From assembly GCA_021397845.1 (NCBI GenBank), contig JAHSVC010000031.1:3286001-3350000 (forward strand): a stretch of DNA of 64,000 nucleotides, read 5' to 3'. This document shows positions 45,170 through 55,739 of the stretch, one piece after another; the first letter of the stretch is position 1, and the number at the start of each line of letters is the position of its first letter. A program made the translations under genes and the position numbers. The stretch is from Areca catechu (taxonomy: Eukaryota; Streptophyta; Magnoliopsida; Arecales; Arecaceae). The notes beneath the pieces are model-generated. The model was not told the origin of the DNA. It saw nothing but the letters and a program-made list of their open reading frames with translations, and made no database searches.

Positions 45170-46741
45170 CTGGTCAAAAAAGTCTATCTAAGAGGTCTAA
45201 GATCTCTATTTCTAGTCCTTGTAGGAGCTCTAGATCTATCTCTAACTCTAAGTCTAGCTCTAGGCTTTGGAATAGGTGCTGAAGGAGAAGGTTCTGACTT
45301 AGGAATAGAAGCTAAAAGCAGTGGAGTTCAATAATCAGTAAATGCATCAAACAATGCTAGAGTACTAGTCTTTGAAAGAATCTGTGTAGCAGGAGTATCA
45401 GAAATGCATTGCTCTAGCTGCTCTGCCTCTGGTACTGGTGTGTCCATAACATGGTGATCTGTAGAGTGCACATCAGCCTGTTGATCAGTAGGGTGAAAAT
45501 CCTGTCCATCATCATTTTTTAGGTGAAGGTGGAGGTGCGACCGGTGATACAGAAGGTCCAACTGAAGTATTCAGATGTAAAGCTGCTAGGATCCTATTGA
45601 AACCATCTTTGACCTCTGTTTGCAGCTGATCAATCCTAGAGTGAACCTCTACTCAAACTATTTGAAGATATGATTTGAGAGCAAAAATATCATCTCTAAG
45701 TATCCTCATCTGCTTAGAGTCATGCTGCTATCCACTAGTGCTGGACTCTGAAGGTATTGACTAAGGTGTTGTGGCAAGTGCTGGCTCTAAGGATCCAAGC
45801 TCATCATCATGCTTATCCTTGTCATCTCCAACCTGCTCAATAGTCTTAACATCCTTAGGCATGTCATCTTCATCATCATCTGAATGAGCTACTCTTTGTC
45901 CTGACATTTTCTTCACCCATTCACCTTCAACTCTATGATAGCCCATTCTAAGAAGTGATTTTTCAGAATACCTATCAGTATGCAGAAGGGGTCTGCAATC
46001 CTCTCCAGAAAGATCAACACCAAAGTCCTGAAATAGTAGGGTGAAGGCCATCCCATAAGGTAAACAAGCTCTGGCCTTGCGAGCGATGTCTCTAATATGT
46101 GAAATCATGATAAACGATAGATTAAGGGCCTCCCCCTCAATCATGTATCGCATAAATATGAGATCTCACCCACTCACCCAATCAAAACACCCTATCCTAG
46201 GCATGAAAACTCTCCTGATGATTTTGTGCAACAGGCGCATCTCAAGTGACACTCGATTGGCTTGTACATTGGAGATGCCCTTCATATTTCTTCTTTCCAA
46301 AATATTTTTTAAAGTACCTTGCCTGTCTTTGATGTTCGGATAGCACTTTCCAATCCTAGGCATTAGTAGAAATCGACTTAATCTTGCTTCATCCATTAAG
46401 ATAGTAATACCTTTCATAGTAGAAAGAATCTAATTTGTGCCAAATGTCAGGTGCTCAAAAAATGTCCTATCAATAGTGGGATAAGTGCGAACATCTAATG
46501 AACTGAAGAACTCCCACCCTTGTGCTACTATCCAATCACCAATACGGATGTGTTGTTGCTCTAGAAATGCAAAATCAACTTTCCTACATGATGTCATAGG
46601 TCTATTGCCCATTAGAATGATCTGTCGCTGAGGAGGAGGTGGAGCTTGCAGTTCTTGAGGAGTCAGCTCATTGTGTCGACTCTTGGCTCTTCTTTTTGCT
46701 GAATCCGAGCTTAGAGCCATCCATTTCCTCCTTTGTGTCAC
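45170..46741 (-). pseudogene. Element I env-like ORF (SIRE extra ORF, plant transposon protein domain)
   Basis: Minus-strand remnant of the SIRE extra ORF. 46430-46741 begins with a basic segment and continues VDFAFLEQQHIRIGDWIVAQ. 46166-46417 has LSRFLLMPRIGKCYPNIKDR. 45761-46153 has RACLPYGMAFTLLFQDFGVD and a very acidic tail. 45550-45760 looks like a coiled coil (MRILRDDIFALKSYL). The C-terminus at 45170-45250 is Arg-rich with alternating X-R dipeptides. The first half resembles the family known as putative plant transposon protein (Pfam PF20167, named from memory). Breaks: frameshifts near 46425 and 46155 and an in-frame TGA near 45330. No clear transmembrane segment was seen, so an envelope role is doubtful. 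Confidence 0.7.
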
Positions 46742-47159
46742 AGCCTTTTTGGGAGCTATAGATGTAGAATCTAAGGAAAATGGAGTTGATTGGAGTGGTC
46801 CCTAGGGTTAAAAAAGGAAAGGTCTCTCTCAGGCTTGAGTTCAATAGGAAATAATAGGAAAAAAGGATTTAGGGCTCGATGGTCCTTTTATATTTTTACT
46901 ATTCGAGTCAGCTCGGCCAGAGAGTTTTTTTTCCTCGAGTCAGCTCGAGTAGAACCAAAGAATATGGTTTAAAAACTTAGGGAAAAGGTATCTATTCCTA
47001 GGAAAATACTAGGAAAAAGTATGCATCTAACTTAAATAGGTGATGGAGGTCCTCTAGATAAATTTTCCTTAATTCTAGAAGAAATTAAGTCAAAATTCTA
47101 AAAAGGATCACAAAGGCCTGATTCTTCTCTGATCATTTGAAATCTATCCTCATTAAGGG
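46742..47159 (-). other. Element I region between RNase H and env-like ORF
   Basis: Non-coding as it stands. It contains two GAGTCAGCTCG-type motifs (about 46905-46916 and 46936-46950) like those in element I's LTR. Confidence 0.5.
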
Positions 47160-48033
47160 GTTTAGTAAAGATGTTAGCCAGTTATTTTTCAGTACAAATA
47201 AATTTGAGTTCAATATCATCATTTTGAATGATCCCTAATGAAATAATGTCTAATTTCAATATACTTGTTCTTGAGTGCTGAATAAGATTCTTTGTCAAGT
47301 TGATAGCACTTGTGTTATCATATTTGATTAGAATTTTAGATTGAATAACACCATAATCTTCTAGTTGTGGCTTAATCCATAACACTTAAGCACAATAACT
47401 TTCTGCAGCCGCATACTCTGCTTTAGCAGTAGATAGTGCCATGGAGTTTTGTTTCTTGCTATCCATGAGATTAAGTTCAACCCTAGAAATTGACATGTGC
47501 CACTAGTGCTCTTACTATCAATTCTACAACTACCATAATCAGTATCTAAATAACCTATTAAATTTAAAGATGAAGGTTTAAACTACCATAATCCTAAGTT
47601 TGATGTACCTTGAGATATCTTATGATTCTCTTAATAGCAAGTATATGCGACTCTTTAGGATTAGCTTAAAATCTTGCACATATACAAACACTAAATTTTA
47701 TATCATGTCTACTTTCAGTTGAATAAAGTAGAGATCTAATCAAACCTCGATATAATTTTTGATTAACCTTGTTACCTTCCTCATCTTTGTCAAGTCTGCA
47801 GGTTAGGCTCATGGGTGTGTCAATTTTCTTTGTAGATTCCATCCCAAACTTCTTCAAGAGTTTTTTGATGTACTTTGTTTGGTTGATGAATATCCCTTCC
47901 TTTGTTTGTTTGATTTGTAGTCCAAGGAAGAAAGTGAGTTCACCCATCATGCTCATTTCAAATTCTCCCTGCATAAGCTTAAAAATCTTGACATAAAGTT
48001 TCATTAGTTGCACCAAAGATTATATCATCAACA
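47160..48033 (-). pseudogene. pol: Element I reverse transcriptase end and RNase H (broken)
   Basis: 47666-48016 is the RT C-terminal part with EFEMSMMGELTFFLGLQIKQ and TKYIKKLLKKFGMES, the SIRE version of this region. The VDD of the catalytic motif is at about 48020-48033, exactly where the element is cut. 47182-47385 is RNase H (KILIKYDNTSAINLTKN, RSTILKLDI-like). Stops and frameshifts lie between. Confidence 0.8.
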
Positions 48034-48360
48034 TGGTGCGGGCACCAGGTTTAGACAGAGATTAATGGGCCCATTGTGGATTTTTTATTAGGGTTTTGAG
48101 TCCTGTAGTCAATTAGTCATACGTCACTTGTACTAAAGTGAGTCCATTGAGTCCTGCAATAAATCAAGTCCATCAGTTGAGTCATTCTCTTGAGTCCAAT
48201 TATTTCAGTTCAGTCAAGTATCATCTAAGTCCTTTGAGTTCCAATCAAGTCATATGAGTCCTGTAATTTTGGCTTTCATTCAAGTCATGTTCAAGAGGAG
48301 AACCCAAGTCTCACTCAAGTCACCCAGCCAAGCATCTGGACTCTACTAGGTACGGGATGA
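48034..48360 (+). repeat. Chromovirus LTR 5' fragment (element E or F)
   Basis: Begins TGGTGCGGGCACCA at the exact break of element I and carries repeated gagtcctgtaat-type phrases found in the LTRs at 50429 and 61264. It is only about 330 bp and leads without a PBS into a gag-like start at about 48421. Either it is F's own 5' LTR with a deletion, or it is the first part of E's 5' LTR split by F. Confidence 0.55.
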
Positions 48361-48420
48361 CTCTAAGATTGCTAAAGATGCAAGAAAAAACAGAACTCTA
48401 AACCTCATACCGACTCAGCC

Positions 48421-49743
48421 ATGGATTCCCAATTTTGAGGCTTTCATAAAAGCCATGAATGAACAGATGGTTACCCAATTAACCACCTAGATCCACCAAT
48501 CCAACACCCAAACCCAAAATCAGTTAGCTCAGATGGACCCAAACCTGATCAAACCCAAAATCAGCTTGTCTAGTTGACCACTCAACTCAACCAGATAACC
48601 CAAGAAAACAACCAAACAACCACTAGGATCAACCAATTAAGCACTAGATTAAACCAAGTGGGAACTCCGGGCCAAACCAATAGACCCCAGGAACCCATAG
48701 TCCCTAGATATGAACCCAGTAATAACCCACTATCCCTAAGTCACCATGAACCCTGTAGGATTGATACCCCTATATTTGAACCCATAACCTTTAAACTCAT
48801 ATCCTATGAGCCCCAAGAATCCAAAGTTTTTAGGTATCAGCTTAATATTGTCAGGATTCCATTAGTCAACCTAAACCCACTAAGATTAGTGCCCATAGTC
48901 AGGAACCCCTTTGTCAACCCATCTCTGTTACCCCAGTTAATAGCCAGTTTTTTCTTTAGTCAAACCCCTCTTACCACCCCATTGGTTCACCCAAATGACC
49001 TTGAAGAGGAGATATATGAGGCTAACCCAAGCTTAGTAGAAGAGTATGAGGAAGAAGAAGAGGAGTTTTCTATATAAGACTTAGAATTAGTTGACCTAGT
49101 AGGTGCCCAGGTAGAAGCCAACCCAAGATCAGTTAACACAATAAACCGTGACCACATCTAGAATGTAGAGGAAGAGCAGTTAAGGGATGAGGAACCCAAC
49201 TCTACTATTAGACACTTCCTTGAGGAGCCACTAGACAAAAGCCCAAGTATAGAGCCTAGTCCTAAATTTCTTGAACCAGATGACTTTATTAAAGAATTGG
49301 CTTATCAATACCCTCAGGAAGAATCCCATCCTATAGTTTCCATTGATGATCTCTTCCTTGAGATTAGTGACCCACTCTTTCATACTATAAACCTTGTAGG
49401 TACCCATCAACCCCATAAGGTCAATCTTATTAGTCTAGGATTAATCCCTGATACCCCTTCCTGCATCCTATTATACCCGATTAACTCCGAACCCTTTTCT
49501 TATTCCTTACCCAATCAGACTAATCCTGAATCCACTTCTTATTTTCTACCCTTTTTTTTAACTTTTCATGATTTTCTAACCCTTAGATTGCATTTCATAG
49601 AGATTTGCATACTGCATTCATTTATCAAGTCTGTCATGTTTGCTTCCTACTTTTGGAAGACCCTCTAGCATCTACTAAGAGTTCACGTCACATTTTCATG
49701 TGCTTGTTATGATAAGATCAAACCTCAAGAGTCTATAGTCTGT
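48421..49743 (+). pseudogene. Element F ORF1, unrecognised protein shared with element D
   Basis: A gag-like N-terminus (about 48437-48480, FIKAMNEQMV) is followed, in the frame of 48574, by a Gln/Asn-rich segment, a Pro-rich middle, acidic EEIYEANPSLVEEYEEEEEE and a C-terminal part with HFIEICILHSF and FASYFWKTL, ending about ESIVC at 49740. That last part aligns with element D ORF1 (HFDEITRLHEP, FATYVWKTLWHLL, ESLIC). In-frame stops at 49075, 49160 and 49666 break it. No known domain recognised. Confidence 0.65.
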
Positions 49744-50428
49744 TAGGTTTTGTCCTGAAGAGTCCAAAAAAATTTCCTTCAATAGGAAAGCCTAGTCGAG
49801 TCTTTTAGGTGTTAGTTTTACGTCCAATAAATTTACAACCCTGATTCATCTGTCCACACATGCACTAGCCTCTGTACATCTTTTGCATATGAAAATTAGT
49901 CAAAAGCTAAACATAATTAATGAACCTTATAAGAACATAGCTAATTCCTGAAAGAGAGATAAAGAATTTGCAGAGGATCATGTGATTGTTAAGGATTTTC
50001 ATGCTTGAAAGCTGGCCCATCCAAATTAATGAAGAGCAATGGACCCAATGCCTATGTGCTTGAGAGACCACCTGATTTAGATATTAGCTCCACCTTCATC
50101 ATCTTAGACTTTGTATAGTATAGGGACCCAGCAGATATACCTAGCAAGCCCTTTGAGCCACTCCCTTTCTTTGTGAGTGAACCCACCCTAGAGTGTCCAC
50201 TGATAATTTGGCCTTTTGGTAAAGAAAAGATTGAGAGAATCCTGGATGATCAAGCTATCGGTATCCAAGATAGAGGCTATCAGAGGTATTTGGTCGACTA
50301 GAAAGGTCGGCCAGAATCTGGAGACTTGTGGAGCACTGGTGAGGATCTGCAGTGCCTCAACCTAGACCCTCCTTGAGCCAAATCGACCCTAACTTGATGG
50401 GGTCGAGTTCCTCCCGTCCCGGGAGAAT
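49744..50428 (+). pseudogene. Element F integrase tail and chromodomain remnant
   Basis: About 50085-50385 reads AYVLERPPDLDISSTF then KEKIERILDDQAIGIQDRGY and RYLVD-stop-KGRPESGD, the integrase C-terminal module followed by a chromodomain. Stops replace Trp in the chromodomain core (VDW to VD-TAG). Element D's intact version is at 56984-57553. The end of the ORF runs into the purine tract CCCGGGAGAAT at 50418-50428. Confidence 0.75.
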
Positions 50429-52008
50429 TGGTGAGGACACCAAAATTAGACACAGATCACTGGATCCCATATAGTTTATTGATTAGGGTTTTAAATTTTA
50501 GAACCTTAGTCATGTGTCACAATTTTGTAATCAATTAAGATTGAGTCCTGTAATAAGTTGAGGTTAGTTGATTTGTCTCAACCCTCAACCCTAGTCAGTA
50601 AATTGATTCCTGTACTTCAGTTATGAGTCCAGTATGAGTCCAATTTTTGTACAAGAGAGGAGGTTACCCTATTTTGGAGTTCCAGCAGGCCACATCCAGG
50701 AGTCAGAGGCCACTATATTAGCTTGTTGGATTTTGTATAATACCCAAGGATCCAAAATGCTTTCTAGAAATCTTGATTCCTTCCAAATACCCTCCAGATG
50801 CCTAGATTCCTCCCCATATTCCAAAGCATATTCCCAAACCAGGGCATACATGATTCCAGAGGTCCACCTGCATCCCAGCCCAAGTAAATGCTAGGCCCAG
50901 GTCCATAAAGAACCAAGATTCTAGGTATATTCCAGCCCAGAACCAAGATACCTAGAATATTTCTGCTCCAGGCATCCCAGGCATCCAGGGCCCAAAGCCC
51001 ATGTACCCAACCCATCATGGATGCCCCAATTGCTGCCCAAGAGCCCAAGTCCAAGCCAAGAGGCGTCCAAGCCCAAGAAAAGGAGATTTGACCAAGTCCA
51101 AGGCCCTTTGACCTAGTCAAAGAAGGAAGTCCATATCAAACAAGGAGAACCTATTCCTATTCAACTTGTGAACCTATTCCTACTCCACTTGTAATCCTTC
51201 ACCTTATCTAGCTTGTATTCCTATTCTAACAAGGAGAGGGCATGGGAACTCTGGAAATACCCCACCCCTCCCCCTCTTGTAATCAATTTTTATTCATGAT
51301 ATCAAAACCCTGGTGAATTTATTTTGAGCCTGCGAGCTTGTGTTACTTTGTTTTTATTTTCCTTTGGTTTGTGTTCTTGTGCTTGCCGAATTCTTTGCTG
51401 CCCTAACATCCTTCCACACCCTAACTTGCTATCATCCAAATCTTCACACATCAAGAAGAGAGTGCCCTAGGCCCCAAGTAGGGAGATCTTCACCAAGCTT
51501 CAAGTCGCCCAGCTTCTAAATCCTAACCTGATTCCTTCTAAACCTAGTTTCCTTTCTTTTTCTTACTTGATGTTTTGATTGACCCTTGATGTTTTGCAGG
51601 ATCTCCGAGGTGTTTCATCTTCCCAAAGGAGGTTTTCCTTGCCTCCAGGACTGCCCAAATCAGCCATCTATTCAAGGAAACCGAGCTTCATCATCTAGGC
51701 TCCAATCAGAGTGCTGTGTGATCTCTTCATCAGAAGTTCTTTAAATCACTAATTGGTAACATCCTTCCCTTCTTTTAATTTCTGATTTGATGAAGATAAG
51801 ATATCTTAATCTGGGAGTTTCTCAATTCTCGGATCCTGGTAATTTATTATTTTGCATGAATTTGCTTGTGATACGATGATTCTTTGCATTGCTATTCCTT
51901 ATGCTAGTTCTTACTTTTATTTGGGAATTTAGCCTACAAACCTAAATTATAAAAATTATAAAAAATTAGTTTATTATTTTTCATCAATCTTAGAGTCATC
52001 CCGCATCA
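50429..52008 (+). repeat. Element F 3' LTR (about 1580 bp)
   Basis: Starts TGGTGAGGACACCA right after a purine tract and appears to end CCGCATCA at 52008, like K's LTR end TTGCATCA. The 3' end is inferred, not confirmed by a target duplication. Confidence 0.6.
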
Positions 52009-53305
52009 CCACTCATGCCGCCCAACCCTGAAGGGTGGCACCCCAGGCCCCAAGAGAAGGCGCCCCAGGTCCATAAGCATCCAACATCCCCCCATGCCCA
52101 TTGGCACCCCAAGCCCATCCATGAGTGGCGCCTTAGTCCAGGCCCTTGGCACCCCAAACCCTTTCATATTTGGCACCCTACTCTAGGCCTCTTGGCACCC
52201 CTAGTCCAAGCCTAAGAAGGTTGGCACCCCAGATCAGACCACCTGGAGTTCATGCGCCCAAGCCCATAAGAAGGCCGCCCAAGACCATGGAATGGCTACC
52301 CAAGCCTAAGAGGAGCTTTTATGGCCCTCAAGTTTTGTAATCCTAGTCTATCTGGGAGTCGAGGGACCTAGATGAATCTATAAAACCCACCCCCTCCCCT
52401 TTTTAATGGAAGACTTTTGATGAACAATATATTTGAGAGTTTTTTCTAAACTACCTTTGTTCTATGTGAACATCGACCTCCGTGAGGGAGTGGGTGTGAG
52501 GCCCAATTTTCCTTCAAAACCTTGTTATCTTACAAACCCTAGACCATCCCCTTCTAGTTCCCCTTGGTCGCCAACCATCATCTCTAAGAACCCTAGGACA
52601 CCACATCAATCATCCTTCCAAGCCGACCCACCCATCTCCATCCAGGCCACCAACATCAGACACTCCATAAACCCTAACCTGCAGAGACTCTATCACCTTC
52701 TAACAGCCCGCCCCAAGTGCACCCAGGCATCCTCCCTTCAGCCCCAGGCCACTAGCTCCAGGATGCAGACACCCATCTTCAATCAAGCCGCCAGCCCCTG
52801 CAGCCTTCCTCCTGACAGATCTTTCTTCTACTTCCCGTTCCATATTTTTCCTAGATTCTAGGTATCTAACTTGTGGTGTTTGCATGATCCATCAAGTGAA
52901 GCGACCCTTGGAAGAGGCCTTCCTTTCCCCTCAAACCAAGCTAATAAAAAGCTGGTAGATCCATGGGAAAGCGACTCGGTCATCCAAGCACCGATCTGAG
53001 TGGAGCACCCCCTTCTATAACAACCATAAGTCATTACCTGGTATGAAAACCCATATCTTCTCTTCTTTTTCTGCATTATTGATTGGAGCGTGCCTTAATT
53101 AGGAGCTTCTTAGCCCTAGGATCCGATTTATTTATTGCTTGATATGTTCTAATCTGCAGGTAACATAGTTTCTTGTCTTTACATACAAAACCCTAGCATA
53201 TCTTAATCTCTTTTTCGGGAACAAACCCCAAGTAAACCTAAAAATCATTGCATCCATTAATCTGATTTTCTTTATGCATATCCTTAACCCAATCATTTCA
53301 CATCA
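52009..53305 (+). repeat. Element E 5' LTR (3' part)
   Basis: Ends TTTCACATCA directly before a PBS. Carries a TATA box CTATAAAACCC at 52378-52388 and the conserved cctccgtgagggag...gtgtgaggcc stretch also seen in K (62302-62352). The first 240 bases are a C-rich mini-repeat of TTGGCACCCCA phrases. The 5' part is missing here and may be 48034-48360. Confidence 0.65.
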
Positions 53306-53308
53306 GTT

Positions 53309-53319
53309 TGGTATTAGAG
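53309..53319 (+). promoter_or_regulatory. Element E primer binding site (diverged)
   Basis: TGGTATTAGAG, one transition from TGGTATCAGAG, just after the LTR end. Confidence 0.7.
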
Positions 53320-54440
53320 ATTAGGATTAGGGCATGTTCATGCATTCATTTTAAATAAAAAAACATAAAAAATAGAATTTCTGCATGCTGAAATCTGTAT
53401 TAGTAGTCTAAATCTTGGGCTAGTTTCCCATTAAAGACTTACTGTTTTCCTTCGATTTTTTTACCAATCGATCTCTATTTAGTCCTCTGTTTTTCTGAAA
53501 TTTTAATTGAGTTTTTAATATAAAAACAATCAAAAAAATCAGTAAAACAATACCCTAACACAAAAAAAAATTGCTTGCTGAGTTTTGTGTAATAGTCAAA
53601 CTTAGGTCTGATTTTTTAATTAAATCCTTCCTGTTTTCCCGTGATTTATGCCTCAATTGATCTCTGATTTGTCCTCTTATTTTATGATATTTTTACTGAT
53701 TTTACAGATCCAACAAACCAAAAAAAATCTGCATACAAAATGAACCTGACAAAAAAAATTGCTTGCTGAAATTTTTGATTATGGCTGAAACTAATTTACA
53801 ATCAAACCCCCCCAACCCAAGCCACTTTTGTTTGATCATTAATTTACTAAATTAAATTTGCCATCTGCATAAAACACACACAAAAAAAATTATTCTCTAA
53901 ATTTTCTGATTTTTTTAGTCTCATATTGAATTAGGGTTGCATGTGTGTGCATCATACTTGTAATCAATCTAAGGGCACTTCTACTTTGTCAGATCAGGGA
54001 AGGATTTCATCACCTTTCCTGGGCCCAAAACAACCACATTGCAATCGAACCCAAGCCTAACTAAAATCAAGTAAAAATGTAATTGATCTAGGGACACCAA
54101 AAGGTCAAGTTCAAGTCTTGTGAGAAAACTAGTACACTCAACCCTCCAATTATTACTGGAAGCTGGCATCTAAGGCTATAGGTCCAGAGGCAAATGTCCT
54201 AAGTAGACTGGTGCTTTTTAATTAGGACCCTGCGACAAGCATGGGGAGCCTCCCACCACCCCACCTCTTACCTGGCTAGTGGAATGATTAATTGTTGAGT
54301 TGGGTGTAAGTTGAGTTGACTCACTCTACTTGGGCTCTAGGTCTAGCAAACCCTAGAATGTACAACTCTTGTATGCTTGATTGCATAACTATTAGATCAG
54401 GAGCCCACTATCATCAATCTCAAACCCATCCAATTTAACC
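53320..54440 (+). other. Element E untranslated leader
   Basis: AT-rich, no coding sequence, several A runs. A partial copy of the shared leader module (GGAGCCTCCCACC ... CTTACCTGGCTAG) is at 54243-54278. Confidence 0.65.
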
Positions 54441-55735
54441 ATGGAACTCAATCTTAAAACCCTAATGAAGACCATGAATGACCAGTTTGCCTAATTGACT
54501 ACCTAAATGGACCATAAGTATGATCAAATGAACCATAGGTTTGACCAAGTGGAAGATCGTTTAGGAAACCTAGAGAGAACCCAAGAGTCCAACACTAAAC
54601 CCTAACCTGAGTCACCGCTTCCCACACCTCCCAATCCTAGGAGAGCCCCACGCCTTGACCCATTCTTGGAGCCCAACCCTAGGAGAGCCCCACGCCCTGA
54701 CCCATTCTTGGAGCCCAACCCTAGGAGAGCCCAACACCCTGACCCATTCTTGGAACCCAACCCTAGGAGAGCCCAACACCCTGACCCATTCTTGGAGCCC
54801 AACCCTAGGAGAGCCCAACACCTTGACCCATTCTTGAAACCTAACCCTAGGAGAGCCCAACACCTTGACCCATTCTTGGGGCCCAACCATAGGAGACCCA
54901 ATCAAGATTTCTTTGACCAGGATAAAAGAGCGATTAGGAACATCAAGCTAGAAGCACCCACATTTGATGGTAGTCTAGATCCTAAGGTCTACATAGATTA
55001 GGAAGGAGACATAGACCAATATTTTGAATGGTATGAGATGAGTGAGGAAAGGAAGTGCAAATTTGCCAAACTTAGGTTAGTCTGCTAGGCTAGGCTATAC
55101 TAGGGGAATGTTAAACGCATAATTAGACAACGAGAAGAACTTCCCATAGTCACCTAGAAAGCCATGAAGCTGAAACATAGGGATAAGTACCTTCATGAAT
55201 CCTACCATCAGAGACTCCTAGACCAATGGCAGAGGTTAAGTAATGGAAATAGGACTATGTTAAAGTACATAGCCAAGTTTGATGAGTTTGCCATGAGGTG
55301 TAACATAGATGAATATGAATCTGTGACCCTATCTAGGTTTAGGGCAGGACTTCGTGATGATATTCAGAAAGAGCTATTTTTTAGGGAGGTCCGTGATCTA
55401 GAGTAGGCCGACCAGAGAGCGAGGGACTATGAGAGGTTCCAAAGGGGGCCCATAACCTGTTGGCTTGAGCCCATTAGAACTAGTGCCCCTATTCCAAGAC
55501 CAAGTCCTAGCCAAGTATATACTGGCTGACCCAACACCAACCCAAGCCAACCCAACCCTAACCTGAGTTGACCCAGCTCTAGTAACCCATTGACCTTTAG
55601 AGATGACAAGGGTAAGGCACCTGAAGCCTAGAGAAACCTAAGTCCCAACCCTAATACCTGTTTTAAGTATCACAAAGTGGGACATTATGCTAGCCAATGC
55701 CCAACCCGATCCCTTCACATAGGTGAGCTAGAAGA
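54441..55735 (+). pseudogene. gag: Element E chromovirus gag (broken by stops)
   Basis: ATG at 54441 (MELNLKTLMKTMNDQFA) starts a coiled-coil region, then a Pro-rich 14-residue tandem repeat (54640-54890), then the Ty3-gypsy gag core from 54935 (KLEAPTFDGSLDPKVYID, QYFEWYEMSEERKCKFAKLR). 55164-55406 holds YHQRLLDQWQRLS and CNIDEYESVTLSRFRAGLRD. The zinc knuckle at about 55663-55704 is CFKYHKVGHYASQC, its second Cys changed to Tyr. Stops at about 54999, 55088, 55106, 55155 and 55404 are all TAG at expected Trp or Gln codons. Element D interrupts at 55740. Confidence 0.85.
54640..54895 (+). repeat. 42-bp tandem repeat in element E gag
   Basis: About six copies of a 42-bp unit, in frame, encoding LEPNPRRAQHPDPF with small variations (RAP/RAQ, HPD/HLD/RLD, LEP/LKP/LGP). 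The units are nearly identical in sequence. The unit length is a multiple of three, so it leaves open frames on both strands. Confidence 0.9.
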
Positions 55736-55739
55736 AGAA

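Larger units (their letters stand above)
43152..48033 (-). mobile_element. Element I: SIRE-type Ty1-copia with env-like ORF, 5' truncated
   Basis: Minus strand: RT and RNase H (48033-47160), env-like ORF (46741-45170), PPT (44512-44526), 3' LTR (43152-44511). An extra ORF between RNase H and the 3' LTR is diagnostic for the SIRE/Maximus lineage. At 48033 the RT sequence stops within the VDD-IIFGATN segment where chromovirus sequence begins, so integrase, protease, gag and 5' LTR are missing. Confidence 0.85.
48361..52008 (+). mobile_element. Element F: pol-less chromovirus relative, plus strand
   Basis: Contains a gag-like coiled-coil start, a long unrecognised ORF (48421-49743), an integrase tail with chromodomain remnant (49850-50385), a purine tract (50418-50428) and an LTR (50429-52008). 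Gag core, protease, RT, RNase H and the integrase catalytic core are absent. The order equals that of element D, so both appear to come from one type of non-autonomous chromovirus. The 5' end is missing or deleted. Confidence 0.7.

Noticed and set aside
49744..50428. Intact chromodomain gene in F
   Set aside because: Several in-frame stops, including at a core Trp codon.
52015..52340. Pro-rich ORFs as a secreted or cell-wall protein
   Set aside because: They come from the C-rich TTGGCACCCCA mini-repeat of an LTR and have no signal peptide.
54602..54905. Two overlapping minus-strand ORFs of about 98 codons over the gag repeat
   Set aside because: They exist because the 42-bp unit is a multiple of three without stops; the plus strand is the gag reading frame.
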